A stretch of 64,000 nucleotides of DNA, from contig OY782765.1 of NCBI GenBank assembly GCA_963678275.1, positions 2,108,001 to 2,172,000 on the forward strand, given 5' to 3'. The notes beneath the pieces were generated by a model, which did not search any database, was not told where the DNA came from, and was given only the letters and a program-made list of their open reading frames with translations. The stretch is from G963677445 sp963678275. GTDB lineage: Bacteria; Bacteroidota; Ignavibacteria; Ignavibacteriales; Melioribacteraceae. This document shows positions 7,891 to 17,100 of this stretch, piece by piece; position 1 is the first letter of the stretch, and each line of letters begins with the position of its first letter. The position numbers and the translations under genes are program-made.

Positions 7891-9996
7891 ATGAAATATC
7901 TTCTTTCAATCTTTGTTATTTTAGTTTTCATTAATATTTCCGCTCAGGAAAATCTTTATTATCCATATAAAAGCTCAGACTACAAAGCCAGCATTGAAAA
8001 CTTTGGTAAAATGTGGACTTTCGATAACCTGCCTCTTGAAAGATGGAAAACCGAATATGGCTTTGAACCGGATAGCATCTGGATAATTAACAGCCGGATG
8101 GCAGCTCTTCAGTTTGGATATGGCTGTTCAGGCGCTTTTGTTTCGCGGGATGGCCTAATAATGACTAATCATCATTGCGGTCGTAACAGCATAATAAAAA
8201 CCGAAACCGAGGGAGAAGATCTTCTGAAAACCGGTTTTTATGCCGAATCCCCTGAAGATGAAAGACCGGTTCCCGGGGTGTTTGTTGATCAGTTGATTTC
8301 CATTGAAGATGTAACAGACCAAATAAAGGAAGAATTACATAAAGGAACTGATGATCAGGAAAAGATAAAGCTGAAAAGGGAACTGATAAAAAAGCTGACT
8401 GAAGAAAAAGAAAAAAACAGCGGGCTGGTCGCAAGGGTAATTACACTTTATAACGGAGGCAAATATGCCCTTTATTCCTGGAAAAGGTTTAACGATATCA
8501 GGCTTGTAATGTCGCCGGAGTTTCAGATAGCTTCCACCGGATGGGACTGGGATAACTTCACTTACCCGAGATATGAATTCGACTTTATGTTTTTCAGGGC
8601 TTATGACTCGACAGGCAATCCTGTAAAATCTGAACACTTTTTCAAATTTAATGAGAATGGAGCTTCAGAAGATGACTTGATTTTTACGATCGGCAGGCCG
8701 GGAACAACTCATAGAATTACCACTTCCCGGGAAATTGATTATCTCAGCAATTACCCTTATAAATCGCGACTTATTATTTTTAACAATCTTTATAATGTTA
8801 ACAGAAAACTTTATGAAGAAACCCCGGGCGATGATTCTGATCTTTTGAATAATATTATGGGACTGGGAAATGCCCGGAAAGTATATGCCGGAAGATTAAT
8901 GGGATTAAGAAATGAACGCCTCATTGAAATAAAAAGAGATTTTGAATCACGGTTATTCAGTAAATTCCGTGAAGACTCTGTTTTATCATTAAAATATGGT
9001 CATCTGGAAGACTCCGTTAAATCAGTCATTGCCAAAATGAAATCGACCGCGTCAGACCTTTATACTTTCACTAAACATCGTTTTGCCAATTCTGTTTACC
9101 TGGAAAAAAGTGAACAGATTATAAAAATGGCTGAAGAAAAAATTAGAAGGACCGGAAAAATAAATGCCGACTCACTTCAAATTGAAATTCTGAAACAGGA
9201 TTTTGAGCCGGAAAAGGAAAAAATGATGCTGGAAGCAATCCTGAATTATTTTCACTTTATGCAGGATCGGGATAAAAATTACTTCAAGGAAATTTTTGGC
9301 CGGAACTGGAAAGAGAATATTTCCGGACAAATTCTGGAAAACTCAATATTTAATAATTACAGAGATTTTTATCGTTTTGTTCACCAGAAGGCGGACAAAA
9401 TTCTGGCCAAGGATGATCCTCTGCTGAATTATATAAAAATCCGGGAGGAAAAATATCCCGCCGCGGCAAAAAAGTTAAAAGAGCTTGAGGCAAAACTTGA
9501 GGTACTGAATCAAAGTTTCGGGGAAGCTGTCTTTGAACTTTATGGTGATAAAATCCCCCCCGACGCAACCTCGACATTACGAATATCGGAAGGGAAAATT
9601 AAAGGTTATGAATACAACGGAACTCTGGCTCCGGGTAAAACAACCTGGTACGGTCTCCTTGACCGCTATTATTCTTTTGGCGGGGAGACTTATCCCTGGG
9701 GATTGCCAGACAGTTGGAAAAACATACCTGAGGGAACTGACCTTTCCGCTCCTGTCAACTTTGTTTCAACTAATGATATTGTCGGAGGGAATTCCGGGAG
9801 CTCGGTAATCAACCGCAAAGGAGAGGTTATCGGACTTGTTTTTGACGGCAATCTTGAAAGCATTTATGGAGACTTTCTTTTCCTGCCCGATGAAAACAGA
9901 TGCATCGCGGTCGATTCAAAAGGATTGATGCAGGCGCTGGAAATAATTTACAAAACCGAGAGATTATGCGAGGAATTAAAAACGGGTAAAATGTAG
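7891..9996 (+). CDS. secreted S46 dipeptidyl-peptidase, DPP7-type
   Basis: This 701-residue protein carries a signal peptide (MKYLLSIFVILVFINISAQ). S46 peptidases remove dipeptides from peptide N-termini in the periplasm of Bacteroidota and relatives. The catalytic His lies in GAFVSRDGLIMTNHHCG and the catalytic Ser in DIVGGNSGSSVINRKGE. Eighteen residues after that Ser stands Gly (LVFDGN), the position that is Gly in DPP7 and Arg in DPP11. This predicts preference for hydrophobic rather than acidic P1 residues. A helical insertion (about 300-550) is typical of the family. It is a single gene with its own upstream gap. Confidence 0.93.
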   Translation: MKYLLSIFVILVFINISAQENLYYPYKSSDYKASIENFGKMWTFDNLPLERWKTEYGFEPDSIWIINSRMAALQFGYGCSGAFVSRDGLIMTNHHCGRNSIIKTETEGEDLLKTGFYAESPEDERPVPGVFVDQLISIEDVTDQIKEELHKGTDDQEKIKLKRELIKKLTEEKEKNSGLVARVITLYNGGKYALYSWKRFNDIRLVMSPEFQIASTGWDWDNFTYPRYEFDFMFFRAYDSTGNPVKSEHFFKFNENGASEDDLIFTIGRPGTTHRITTSREIDYLSNYPYKSRLIIFNNLYNVNRKLYEETPGDDSDLLNNIMGLGNARKVYAGRLMGLRNERLIEIKRDFESRLFSKFREDSVLSLKYGHLEDSVKSVIAKMKSTASDLYTFTKHRFANSVYLEKSEQIIKMAEEKIRRTGKINADSLQIEILKQDFEPEKEKMMLEAILNYFHFMQDRDKNYFKEIFGRNWKENISGQILENSIFNNYRDFYRFVHQKADKILAKDDPLLNYIKIREEKYPAAAKKLKELEAKLEVLNQSFGEAVFELYGDKIPPDATSTLRISEGKIKGYEYNGTLAPGKTTWYGLLDRYYSFGGETYPWGLPDSWKNIPEGTDLSAPVNFVSTNDIVGGNSGSSVINRKGEVIGLVFDGNLESIYGDFLFLPDENRCIAVDSKGLMQALEIIYKTERLCEELKTGKM

Positions 9997-10098
9997 CCTG
10001 AACTTTTATCATTTATAATTGTTTAACTCAATCGGAGGGGCCTGAAAATTGCTCCTCCATTTAATGATCTGCGAAACCTAATATATCCTGAATAAGAA

Positions 10099-11946
10099 AT
10101 GAAAAAAATATTACTAATTCTGCTTCCGCTGCTTTTGCTGAATACTGTCGGTCTCTCTCAAAATCAGAATAATCTGCGCAATAAATACCGACTCGCCCAA
10201 AGTTATGAACGATCGGGCAATTATGAAAAAGCCGGCTCAATTTACAGAGAACTTCTAAAAACACAGCCCTGGAATTTCCAGTATCTTCAGGGTTTAAACA
10301 ATATTTTTATTATTCAGAAAAAATATGACGAATCAATCTCTCTGTTAAATGAAAGAATAAAAGCAAATAACCGGGATCTAAACAGCTATGGCCTTCTTGG
10401 AAGCACATATTATATTTCAGGCGACTATGAACGGGCATACGAAACGTGGCAAAAAGGAATTGATGTAAATCCCGCCTCTTTAACTTCATATAGAACAATA
10501 GCCAACTACGCTATCGAGAACAGGGCATTTGATAAAGCGGTGGAATATCTGAATGAGGCAAAAACAGTTTCAAAGAAAAAATCGACCTATGCTTTTGATC
10601 TCGCTCAAATATTCAGCATTACAATGAAATTTGAGGAGGCCGCGACAGAATATTGTTATATCCTTCTCGAAAATCCGCAGCAAGTATCGCAGGTTCAGTC
10701 GAGAATCGCCCGATATTTGAGCAGCGAGGAGGCGCCGGAAAAAACCATAAAAGTTGTGAAGAAATTTTATGATGAGAACGAAGATCCTGTTTTCATGAAT
10801 CTTCTGCTCTACCTCTACAGGTATACCGAACGTTTTGATGAGGCGTTTGATATAGTAGGGAAACTGGAAGAAATTAAAGAGTCGGGCGGATCACAACTTT
10901 ATGGATTTGCCCACCAGGTATTTAATGAAAAACATTACGAGGTTTCCGCGAGAGCTTACAGGATGTTTATCGAAAAATATAAAGAGTCTTCCCTTCTTCC
11001 CAACGCGAAAATAGGCCTTGCCCGAAGCATGGAAATGACGCTGACCGAAAAAGTTGATTCGGCGAATAATAAAAGCTGGCTTGAATTCACTATGCACGAT
11101 ACCACGGGAGCTTTTCTTTTTTCCCCTATTTTGAAGGAATATGAAACTTTAGGACAAATTTTAAGAAATAATGAACCCTGGTTTGAATCCCTGTTCCGTC
11201 AGGCTGAAATATATCTGACAAGATTTAATGAAATAAATAAAGCCGACAGCCTTTATTCAATTATTATTCAAAAGGGACCTTACTCTTCATTTTATATTCC
11301 TTCAAAGTTTCGTGAAGCTGAAATTGCATCGGGCCGGAATGATTTTGCTGAAGTAAAAAAACAGCTTGAAGAAATTATTAAATTCCCGAGGTCGGATAAT
11401 AAAGCAAAAAACCGGGCGTCATTTTTAATGGCCCGGCTGAAATTCTGGATGAACGATTTTGAAGCCGCGGTGCAGCTTCTTGATAATTTCAGCAATTCGA
11501 TGAAAGATGATTACGCCAACAACGCTATCTCATTAAAAATGATGATAACAGCCCTGCGGCAGGATTCACTGACCCTCGCTTCATTTGCCAAAGCCGATCT
11601 GCTCGCCGAAACAGGAAATCTGAATGCCGCCGCCGAGGAATACCGCCTTATATATCTTAATAAGAACGTATTTTTATACCGGGATTATGCCGGATATCTT
11701 TATGCCGAATTGTTAGCGGCCCAGGGTGAGTATAATAAATCTGTTGAAATTCTTACAGAAATATCGGCTGCCGAAAGTTCCCTTCCGTTTTCCGATAAAT
11801 CATTGTTCCTTCTCGGCAATATTTACAACTTCGGGCTTGATAATAAGGCAAAAGCTAAAGAAAGTTATGAAAATTTACTTGAAAATTTCCCTAACTCCTT
11901 ATACTTTAACAGGTCAAGATTTTTTATAAATAGTATCAGTAACTAA
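10099..11946 (+). CDS. secreted TPR-repeat protein
   Basis: A 615-residue protein with a signal peptide (MKKILLILLPLLLLNTVGLSQ) and tetratricopeptide-like helical pairs through most of its length. Examples are AQSYERSGNYEKAGSIYREL, YLQGLNNIFIIQKKYDESI, and at the C-terminus LFLLGNIYNFGLDNKAKAKE. It lies 12 bp upstream of clpX on the same strand and is probably in the same transcript. TPR proteins act as scaffolds; the partner is not evident. A lipoprotein Cys is absent, so it is likely periplasmic and soluble. Confidence 0.85.
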   Translation: MKKILLILLPLLLLNTVGLSQNQNNLRNKYRLAQSYERSGNYEKAGSIYRELLKTQPWNFQYLQGLNNIFIIQKKYDESISLLNERIKANNRDLNSYGLLGSTYYISGDYERAYETWQKGIDVNPASLTSYRTIANYAIENRAFDKAVEYLNEAKTVSKKKSTYAFDLAQIFSITMKFEEAATEYCYILLENPQQVSQVQSRIARYLSSEEAPEKTIKVVKKFYDENEDPVFMNLLLYLYRYTERFDEAFDIVGKLEEIKESGGSQLYGFAHQVFNEKHYEVSARAYRMFIEKYKESSLLPNAKIGLARSMEMTLTEKVDSANNKSWLEFTMHDTTGAFLFSPILKEYETLGQILRNNEPWFESLFRQAEIYLTRFNEINKADSLYSIIIQKGPYSSFYIPSKFREAEIASGRNDFAEVKKQLEEIIKFPRSDNKAKNRASFLMARLKFWMNDFEAAVQLLDNFSNSMKDDYANNAISLKMMITALRQDSLTLASFAKADLLAETGNLNAAAEEYRLIYLNKNVFLYRDYAGYLYAELLAAQGEYNKSVEILTEISAAESSLPFSDKSLFLLGNIYNFGLDNKAKAKESYENLLENFPNSLYFNRSRFFINSISN

Positions 11947-11958
11947 ATCAAGTCACCT

Positions 11959-13212
11959 ATGGATAATACCCAGGACCAGAAAACAGTAAAATGTTCCTTT
12001 TGCGGAAGGGAAGGCAGCGAAGTAAACAGCATGGTTGCCGGCCCCGATGTTTATATATGCGATATATGTATTCGTACAAGTGTTGACATATTAAAAAATA
12101 ACCTTGCCGCGTACAGCTCAACACCGGGAAACAAAGGCACTCTTACTCCCGAAATGATTAAAAAAAGTCTCGATGAATATGTTATAGGACAGGAAAGAGC
12201 TAAAAAAGTTCTTTCAGTCGCGGTTTATAATCATTATAAACGTGTTAACGCGAGCTCATCATTCTTCGATCTGGATGATGTGGAAATTGAAAAAAGCAAT
12301 ATCCTTTTAATCGGACCGACCGGGGTTGGCAAAACTCTCATCGCCCAGACTCTCGCTAAAATTCTGGATGTCCCTTTCGCCATCGCGGACGCGACTACTT
12401 TGACAGAGGCGGGATATGTGGGGGATGATGTCGAGACCATACTGGTAAGAATTCTGCAGGCTGCCGATTATAACCTCGAAAAAGCCCAGAAGGGTATAAT
12501 TTACATCGATGAAATAGATAAAATTGCCCGTAAAAGTGAAAGTGTCTCCATCACCCGCGATGTCTCTGGTGAAGGGGTTCAACAGGCTCTGCTGAAAATA
12601 CTCGAAGGAACAGTCGCCGGAGTTCCCCCGAAAGGTGGAAGAAAACACCCGGAACAAAGCCTTATCAATGTTAACACAAAAAATATTCTTTTTATCTGCG
12701 GCGGCGCTTTTGACGGAATTAAGCCGATTATCGCCTCAAGGATAAATGTCAATACTATGGGATTTGACTCAGACATTGACAACAATCTCAATCCTGAAGA
12801 TGACAACCTTATTTCGAAAGTTCAGCCGGAAGATCTGTTAAGCTACGGTCTGATTCCCGAACTTATCGGACGTCTGCCGATACTCGCCCCGCTTCATAAC
12901 CTCACTGAAGAAGCTCTCAAAGAAATCCTTACAACACCCAAAAATGCCATTGTCAAACAATACAAAAAATTGTTTATGATGGAGGGCATCGATCTGGAAT
13001 TTGATGAAATGTCGCTGGCAGAAATAGTCAAACTCGCGATGGAAAGAAAAACCGGCGCCAGAGCTTTACGTTCAATTGTTGAAAATATTCTGCTTGATAT
13101 AATGTATGAAATCCCCGATAAAGACAACATTGAGAAGTGTCTTGTTACCGCGGATACCGTAACAAAAAAAGTGGAACCGATTTATATAGAAGCTGACCGC
13201 AAATCGGCATAA
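11959..13212 (+). CDS. clpX: ATP-dependent Clp protease ATP-binding subunit ClpX
   Basis: This 417-residue AAA+ unfoldase feeds substrates to ClpP. The N-terminal C4 zinc-binding domain is intact (C12, C15, C34, C37). Walker A is GPTGVGKT (119-126) and the pore loop is AGYVGDDVE. Walker B is IIYIDEIDK, and the RKH loop is present in GGRKHPEQ. The sensor-2 region appears in RKTGARALRS. Length equals that of other ClpX proteins. No clpP or tig lies beside it, so the usual tig-clpP-clpX order is not kept here; the upstream neighbour is a TPR protein gene. A terminator-like hairpin follows. Confidence 0.97.
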   Translation: MDNTQDQKTVKCSFCGREGSEVNSMVAGPDVYICDICIRTSVDILKNNLAAYSSTPGNKGTLTPEMIKKSLDEYVIGQERAKKVLSVAVYNHYKRVNASSSFFDLDDVEIEKSNILLIGPTGVGKTLIAQTLAKILDVPFAIADATTLTEAGYVGDDVETILVRILQAADYNLEKAQKGIIYIDEIDKIARKSESVSITRDVSGEGVQQALLKILEGTVAGVPPKGGRKHPEQSLINVNTKNILFICGGAFDGIKPIIASRINVNTMGFDSDIDNNLNPEDDNLISKVQPEDLLSYGLIPELIGRLPILAPLHNLTEEALKEILTTPKNAIVKQYKKLFMMEGIDLEFDEMSLAEIVKLAMERKTGARALRSIVENILLDIMYEIPDKDNIEKCLVTADTVTKKVEPIYIEADRKSA

Positions 13213-13219
13213 ATTTTCC

Positions 13220-13262
13220 TGCTCCCTCTTCCTTTAAGGACCAGGGAGCATCTATTCTTTTG
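13220..13262 (+). terminator. probable terminator of clpX
   Basis: TGCTCCCT (13220-13227) pairs with AGGGAGCA (13243-13250). An inner TCCTT/AAGGA pair extends the hairpin, and a T-rich run follows (TCTATTCTTTT). It begins 8 bp after the clpX stop. Confidence 0.75.
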
Positions 13263-13302
13263 AGGGAATATCCGGTTTATATATCAGAACAAACGGAAAC
13301 TT

Positions 13303-14553
13303 ATGATGAAATATTTACTATTACTTTTTATCTCCTTAAACCTTTACGCTCAATCAAAACTTTTGATATATATGGATCTGGCCCAGACAGATCATCTTAA
13401 AGCTTATGGCATTACTTACACCGTTCTTAAAGATGGCGCTAAAGCCGACTGGCTGCTTAATTACCGTGGCGGCTCTTTCCTGCACGACTTCACCCCCGAG
13501 CTCGCTATGAGATGCCGGGTGGAGGGTGTGGCCTATGAAACCCTTACAGCGGCCCAGACAGTTGATCTTTACGCCTATGTTCAAAGCGACGAAGTGAATA
13601 TGGATGTGGTCAGACTTGAGAAATCCCCCAAGATAGCCGTTTACGTCACCCCCGGACATGAACCCTGGGATGACGCCGTAACGCTTGTTCTGGAATACGC
13701 TAATGTGGAATATGACAAAATCTGGGCGGAAGAAGTGCTGCGGGGCGATCTGAAGAAATATGACTGGCTTCACCTTCATCATGAAGATTTCACAGGGCAG
13801 TATGGAAAATTTTACGCCAGTTTCCGCAATGCGCAATGGTATATTCAGCAGCAGATGTTATATGAAGCGGAAGCAAAAAAACTTGGTTTCAAGAAAGTTT
13901 CCGATATGGAGCTGGCTGTTACATTAACTATAAGAGAATTTATCGGCCAGGGTGGGTTCCTCTTCGCCATGTGTTCCGCCACCGATTCTTATGATATATC
14001 ACTCGCCGCCGGCAATGTCGATATCGTTGACCGAATGTTCGATGGCGATCCCCCCGATCCGGGCGCCCAGGATAAACTGGATTTTTCTCAATCACTCGCC
14101 TTCCAGGATTTTAAACTGGAAATGAATCCGATGGTTTATGAATACAGCGATATAGATATACAGCCTATGGAAATCGGCAGCGAAAGCAATGACTATTTCA
14201 CTCTCTTCGAGTTTTCGGCAAAATATGACCCGGTCCCTACTATGCTCACCCAGAACCATGTAAATGTAATTCACGGCTTTATGGGGCAGACAACCATGTT
14301 CCGCAAGAGCACAATTAAAAAATCAGTATATATCCTCGGCGAAAGGGCTGGCGCCGACCAGGTGAAATATATTCATGATAACTACGGACGGGGTTTTTTC
14401 ACATTCTATGCCGGGCATGATCCCGAAGATTACCGCCACGCTGTCGGCGATCCCCCTACCGATCTGAATCTCCATAAAAACAGCCCCGGCTACAGACTTA
14501 TCCTCAACAACATACTCTTCCCCGCCGCCAAGAAGAAAAAACAGAAAACTTGA
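13303..14553 (+). CDS. secreted protein of unknown function, 'asparagine synthetase B'-labelled family
   Basis: A 416-residue protein with a signal peptide (MMKYLLLLFISLNLYAQ). Conserved-looking blocks are MDLAQTDHLKAYG, DWLLNYRGGSF, HLHHEDFTGQYGKFY, GGFLFAMCSATDS and GFFTFYAGHDPEDYRH. I recognise the type from related genomes, where pipelines often name it asparagine synthetase B. The sequence has no N-terminal nucleophile Cys and no PP-loop, so that name is not supported. GGFLFAMCSATDS has a glutamine-amidotransferase-like look (nucleophile-elbow Cys after a Gly-rich strand). This is only a guess. It ends with a Lys-rich tail. Confidence 0.8.
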   Translation: MMKYLLLLFISLNLYAQSKLLIYMDLAQTDHLKAYGITYTVLKDGAKADWLLNYRGGSFLHDFTPELAMRCRVEGVAYETLTAAQTVDLYAYVQSDEVNMDVVRLEKSPKIAVYVTPGHEPWDDAVTLVLEYANVEYDKIWAEEVLRGDLKKYDWLHLHHEDFTGQYGKFYASFRNAQWYIQQQMLYEAEAKKLGFKKVSDMELAVTLTIREFIGQGGFLFAMCSATDSYDISLAAGNVDIVDRMFDGDPPDPGAQDKLDFSQSLAFQDFKLEMNPMVYEYSDIDIQPMEIGSESNDYFTLFEFSAKYDPVPTMLTQNHVNVIHGFMGQTTMFRKSTIKKSVYILGERAGADQVKYIHDNYGRGFFTFYAGHDPEDYRHAVGDPPTDLNLHKNSPGYRLILNNILFPAAKKKKQKT

Positions 14554-14601
14554 GGAAATGTCGAAATCTGGCAGCGCCAAAATGGAAATAAAATAAATGG
14601 A

Positions 14602-14626
14602 AGGGTGACTCAGACCTGGTCACCCT
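14602..14626 (-). terminator. hairpin at the 3' end of the first nuclease copy
   Basis: AGGGTGAC (14602-14609) pairs with GTCACCCT (14619-14626) around a 9-base loop. Read on the minus strand, the stem is followed by a T-rich run. The stem overlaps the last codons and the stop of the nuclease gene. It also lies between two convergent genes, so it may serve both. Confidence 0.55.
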
Positions 14627-15551
14627 GGTCATTATCTTTCAATCTTTTCTTTAGCTCCTCAATGATTTTATCCTTTTTTTTCAATGCTTCTTCTTTCTCC
14701 TTTAATTCCGTTTTATTCCTTTTTATCGTTATATTTTTCTCGTCGATAGTTTTTTCCTTTTCCTCAATCTCTTTCTTACTTTCCTCAATTAGCTCATTCT
14801 TCTTAGCGATTGTTCTCTCCATATCCTCAAGCTCTCCGAGTATCTCATCCTCAAGGTCCATTGTGTCTCTTACTTTCGTTTCGGCTATCGCACGCTGTAA
14901 CCGCCTTATTACTGACTGGTACTTTTCAGGAAAATCTTCTTCTCTTATATTAAGTACGTGATTATTCGATCGGCTCTCCCCCTGGTCAAATATACTCAGA
15001 AGCATTTCCAGTTCGTTTCTTCGTTTTTCCTTTAATTTTGGTATCTGGATAACATAGCTGTCATGAGTAAGGCTTTCAATGAACTCTTCTTTTTCTTTAA
15101 GCTCCTCTCCCGTTGCCATATCTATATAATTTCTTTTTACTTTAATCACGGGAGCTTCAGTATGTTTCAGGCTGTGCCCCAGGAAATACATACTTATGAT
15201 CGGCAGCACGTATTTTACACCTTCTTCTTCAACATACATATTATTTGGGTCGGCATACTGGCTTCCCAGGTATTTCCTGAAACGCATTATATCTGTATGA
15301 TATTTTGCTTTTTGTATCTCAATTATTACCAGCCGGTGATCCCCCTCCGAAGTTTTTATCTTTGCCGAAAAATCCATACGGTAAACTGTTAGAGTAGATT
15401 TTTCCGTCTCCCTCCTCACTTCCTTCGGGCGGTATTCAAGCTCAACTATTTCCTCTTCAAGAATTGCCGAGAGAAATATTTTCGCCACCTTGTTGTCATC
15501 CAAAAGGTATTTGAATACCACATCATATATGGGATTAGCAATCTGTATCAT
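14610..15551 (-). CDS. Rpn-type PD-(D/E)XK nuclease family protein, copy A
   Basis: A 313-residue protein of the Rpn / putative transposase PD-(D/E)XK family. The N-terminus NPIYDVVFKYLLDD is the family start motif. The nuclease core shows D60 (YRMDFSAKI) and E78-x-Q80 (IIEIQKAKYH), a D...ExQ variant of the PD-(D/E)XK site. The middle part (about 90-225) is shared almost unchanged with two downstream-strand paralogues. From about residue 235 it becomes a charged coiled coil. Copy A has its own tail (TIDEKNITIKRNKTELKEK). A GGAGG Shine-Dalgarno precedes the ATG. An internal in-frame ATG at 14822 has GGAGAG nine bases upstream, which could give a 70-residue tail-only product. Confidence 0.88.
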   Translation of the reverse strand: MIQIANPIYDVVFKYLLDDNKVAKIFLSAILEEEIVELEYRPKEVRRETEKSTLTVYRMDFSAKIKTSEGDHRLVIIEIQKAKYHTDIMRFRKYLGSQYADPNNMYVEEEGVKYVLPIISMYFLGHSLKHTEAPVIKVKRNYIDMATGEELKEKEEFIESLTHDSYVIQIPKLKEKRRNELEMLLSIFDQGESRSNNHVLNIREEDFPEKYQSVIRRLQRAIAETKVRDTMDLEDEILGELEDMERTIAKKNELIEESKKEIEEKEKTIDEKNITIKRNKTELKEKEEALKKKDKIIEELKKRLKDNDQGDQV

Positions 15552-15823
15552 TTTTCCTCCTTAATAAATATACCCTAATTTAATAAAATTTTCGCAAATT
15601 GATAGCAGTTATTAACATCACAATTTAAGATGCGAAACCCTTCGATTTTTTCTATTTTTTCAAGATGATCCACCGTGGTCCTCCTCCGTCTCCAAAGGAG
15701 AATATTTAGTCAAAAATCCCTGGCAGTCGACAATTTCACCCTACAAACCCTCTCCCGATATATGAAGGCAAAAATTCATAATTCACCATTCATAATTCAC
15801 CATTCATAATTCACCATTCATAA
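15552..15823. repeat. spacer duplicated with the nuclease genes, first copy
   Basis: This 272-bp gap is nearly identical to 16829-17100, showing that gene plus spacer were duplicated together (unit of about 1.28 kb). Within it lies a TCCTCCTCCGTC...AAAGGAG segment that resembles the inverted-repeat arms near 49.2 kb. At its minus-strand upstream edge are three units of ATTCATAATTCACC (15774-15815) plus a partial unit that runs into the stop codon of copy B. Confidence 0.8.
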
Positions 15824-16828
15824 TTATTCTTCCAATCTCCTTTTTAACTCCTCAATGATTTTTTCCTGTTCTTTTATCGCTAAATCTTTTTTATTTAAAA
15901 TCTTGGTATTTTCTTGCAGAGTCTTATCTTTCTCTTCCAGAGTCTTGTCTTTCTCTTCCAGAGCCTTATCTTTTTCTTCCAGAGCCTTATCTTTTTCTTC
16001 CAATGCCTTATCTTTTACTTGCAGAGCTTTTTCCTTTTCCTCAATCTCTTTCTTACTTTCCTCAATTATCTCATTCTTCTTAGCAATAGTCCTTCCCATA
16101 TCTTCAAGCTCTCCGAGTATCTCATCCTCAAGGTCCATTGTGTCTCTTACTTTCGTTTCGGCTATCGCACGCTGTAACCGCCTTATTACTGACTGGTACT
16201 TTTCAGGAAAATCTTCTTCTCTTATATTAAGTACGTGATTATTCGATCGGCTCTCCCCCTGGTCAAATATACTCAGAAGCATTTCCAGTTCGTTTCTCCT
16301 TTTTTCCTTTAATTTTGGTATCTGGATAACATAACTGTCGTGTGTAAGGCTTTCAATAAATTCTTCTTTTTCCTTGAGTTCCTCTCCCGTTGCCATATCT
16401 ATATAATTTCTTTTTACTTTTATAACAGGAGCTTCAGTGTGTTTCAGGCTGTGCCCCAGGAAATACATACTTATGATCGGCAGCGCGTATTTTACACCTT
16501 CTTCTTCAACATACATATTATTTGGGTCGGCATATTGACTACCGAGGTATTTCCTGAAACGCATTATATCTGTATGGTATTTTGCCTTTTGTATCTCAAT
16601 TATCACCAGCTTGTGATCCCCCTCAGCCGTTTTTATTTTTGCTGAAAAGTCCATTCGGTAAACTGTCAATGTGGATTTTTCCGTTTCCGTACGAACTTCC
16701 TTCGGACGGTATTCAAGCTCTACAATTTCCTCTTCAAGTATTGCCGAGAGGAATATCTTCGCTACCTTGTTGTCATCCAAAAGGTATTTGAACACCACGT
16801 CATATATCGGGTTGGCTATCTGTATCAT
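15824..16828 (-). CDS. Rpn-type PD-(D/E)XK nuclease family protein, copy B (longest tail)
   Basis: A 334-residue paralogue of the flanking genes. Residues 1-240 are nearly identical to copies A and C, including D60 and E78-x-Q80. The C-terminal coiled coil carries consecutive heptads of the form KALEEKD. Copy B has 21 more residues than copy C, exactly three heptads, encoded by 21-bp tandem repeats at 15918-16022. The end (EQEKIIEELKRRLEE) matches copy C, not copy A. An internal ATG at 16099 with GGAGAG upstream could give a 91-residue tail product. Rpn relatives are linked to recombination and to phage defence. Which applies here is not shown. Confidence 0.88.
   Translation of the reverse strand: MIQIANPIYDVVFKYLLDDNKVAKIFLSAILEEEIVELEYRPKEVRTETEKSTLTVYRMDFSAKIKTAEGDHKLVIIEIQKAKYHTDIMRFRKYLGSQYADPNNMYVEEEGVKYALPIISMYFLGHSLKHTEAPVIKVKRNYIDMATGEELKEKEEFIESLTHDSYVIQIPKLKEKRRNELEMLLSIFDQGESRSNNHVLNIREEDFPEKYQSVIRRLQRAIAETKVRDTMDLEDEILGELEDMGRTIAKKNEIIEESKKEIEEKEKALQVKDKALEEKDKALEEKDKALEEKDKTLEEKDKTLQENTKILNKKDLAIKEQEKIIEELKRRLEE
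15918..16022. repeat. intragenic 21-bp tandem repeat (heptad VNTR) in copy B
   Basis: Five consecutive 21-bp units, at 15918, 15939, 15960, 15981 and 16002, differ by a few bases. Each encodes one coiled-coil heptad on the minus strand. The equivalent place in copy C (about 17195-17235) holds fewer units, so the array length differs between paralogues while the frame is kept. Confidence 0.9.
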
Positions 16829-17100
16829 TTTTCCTCCTTAATAAATACATCCTAATTTAATAAAATTTTCGCAAATTGATAGCAGTTATTAACATCACAA
16901 TTTAAGATGCGAAACCCTTCGATTTTTTCTGTTTTTCCAAGATGCTCCACCGTGGTCCTCCTCCGTCTTTAAAGGAGGATATTTAGTTAAAAATCCCTGG
17001 CAGTCGACAATTTCACCCTACAAACCCTCTCCCGATATATGAAGGCAAAAATTCATAATTCACCATTCATAATTCACCATTCATAATTCACCATTCATAA
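16829..17100. repeat. spacer duplicated with the nuclease genes, second copy
   Basis: Near-identical to 15552-15823, with a few substitutions (for example GGAGGATATTTAGTTA in place of GGAGAATATTTAGTCA). It contains three units of ATTCATAATTCACC (17051-17092) next to the stop codon of copy C. Confidence 0.8.
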
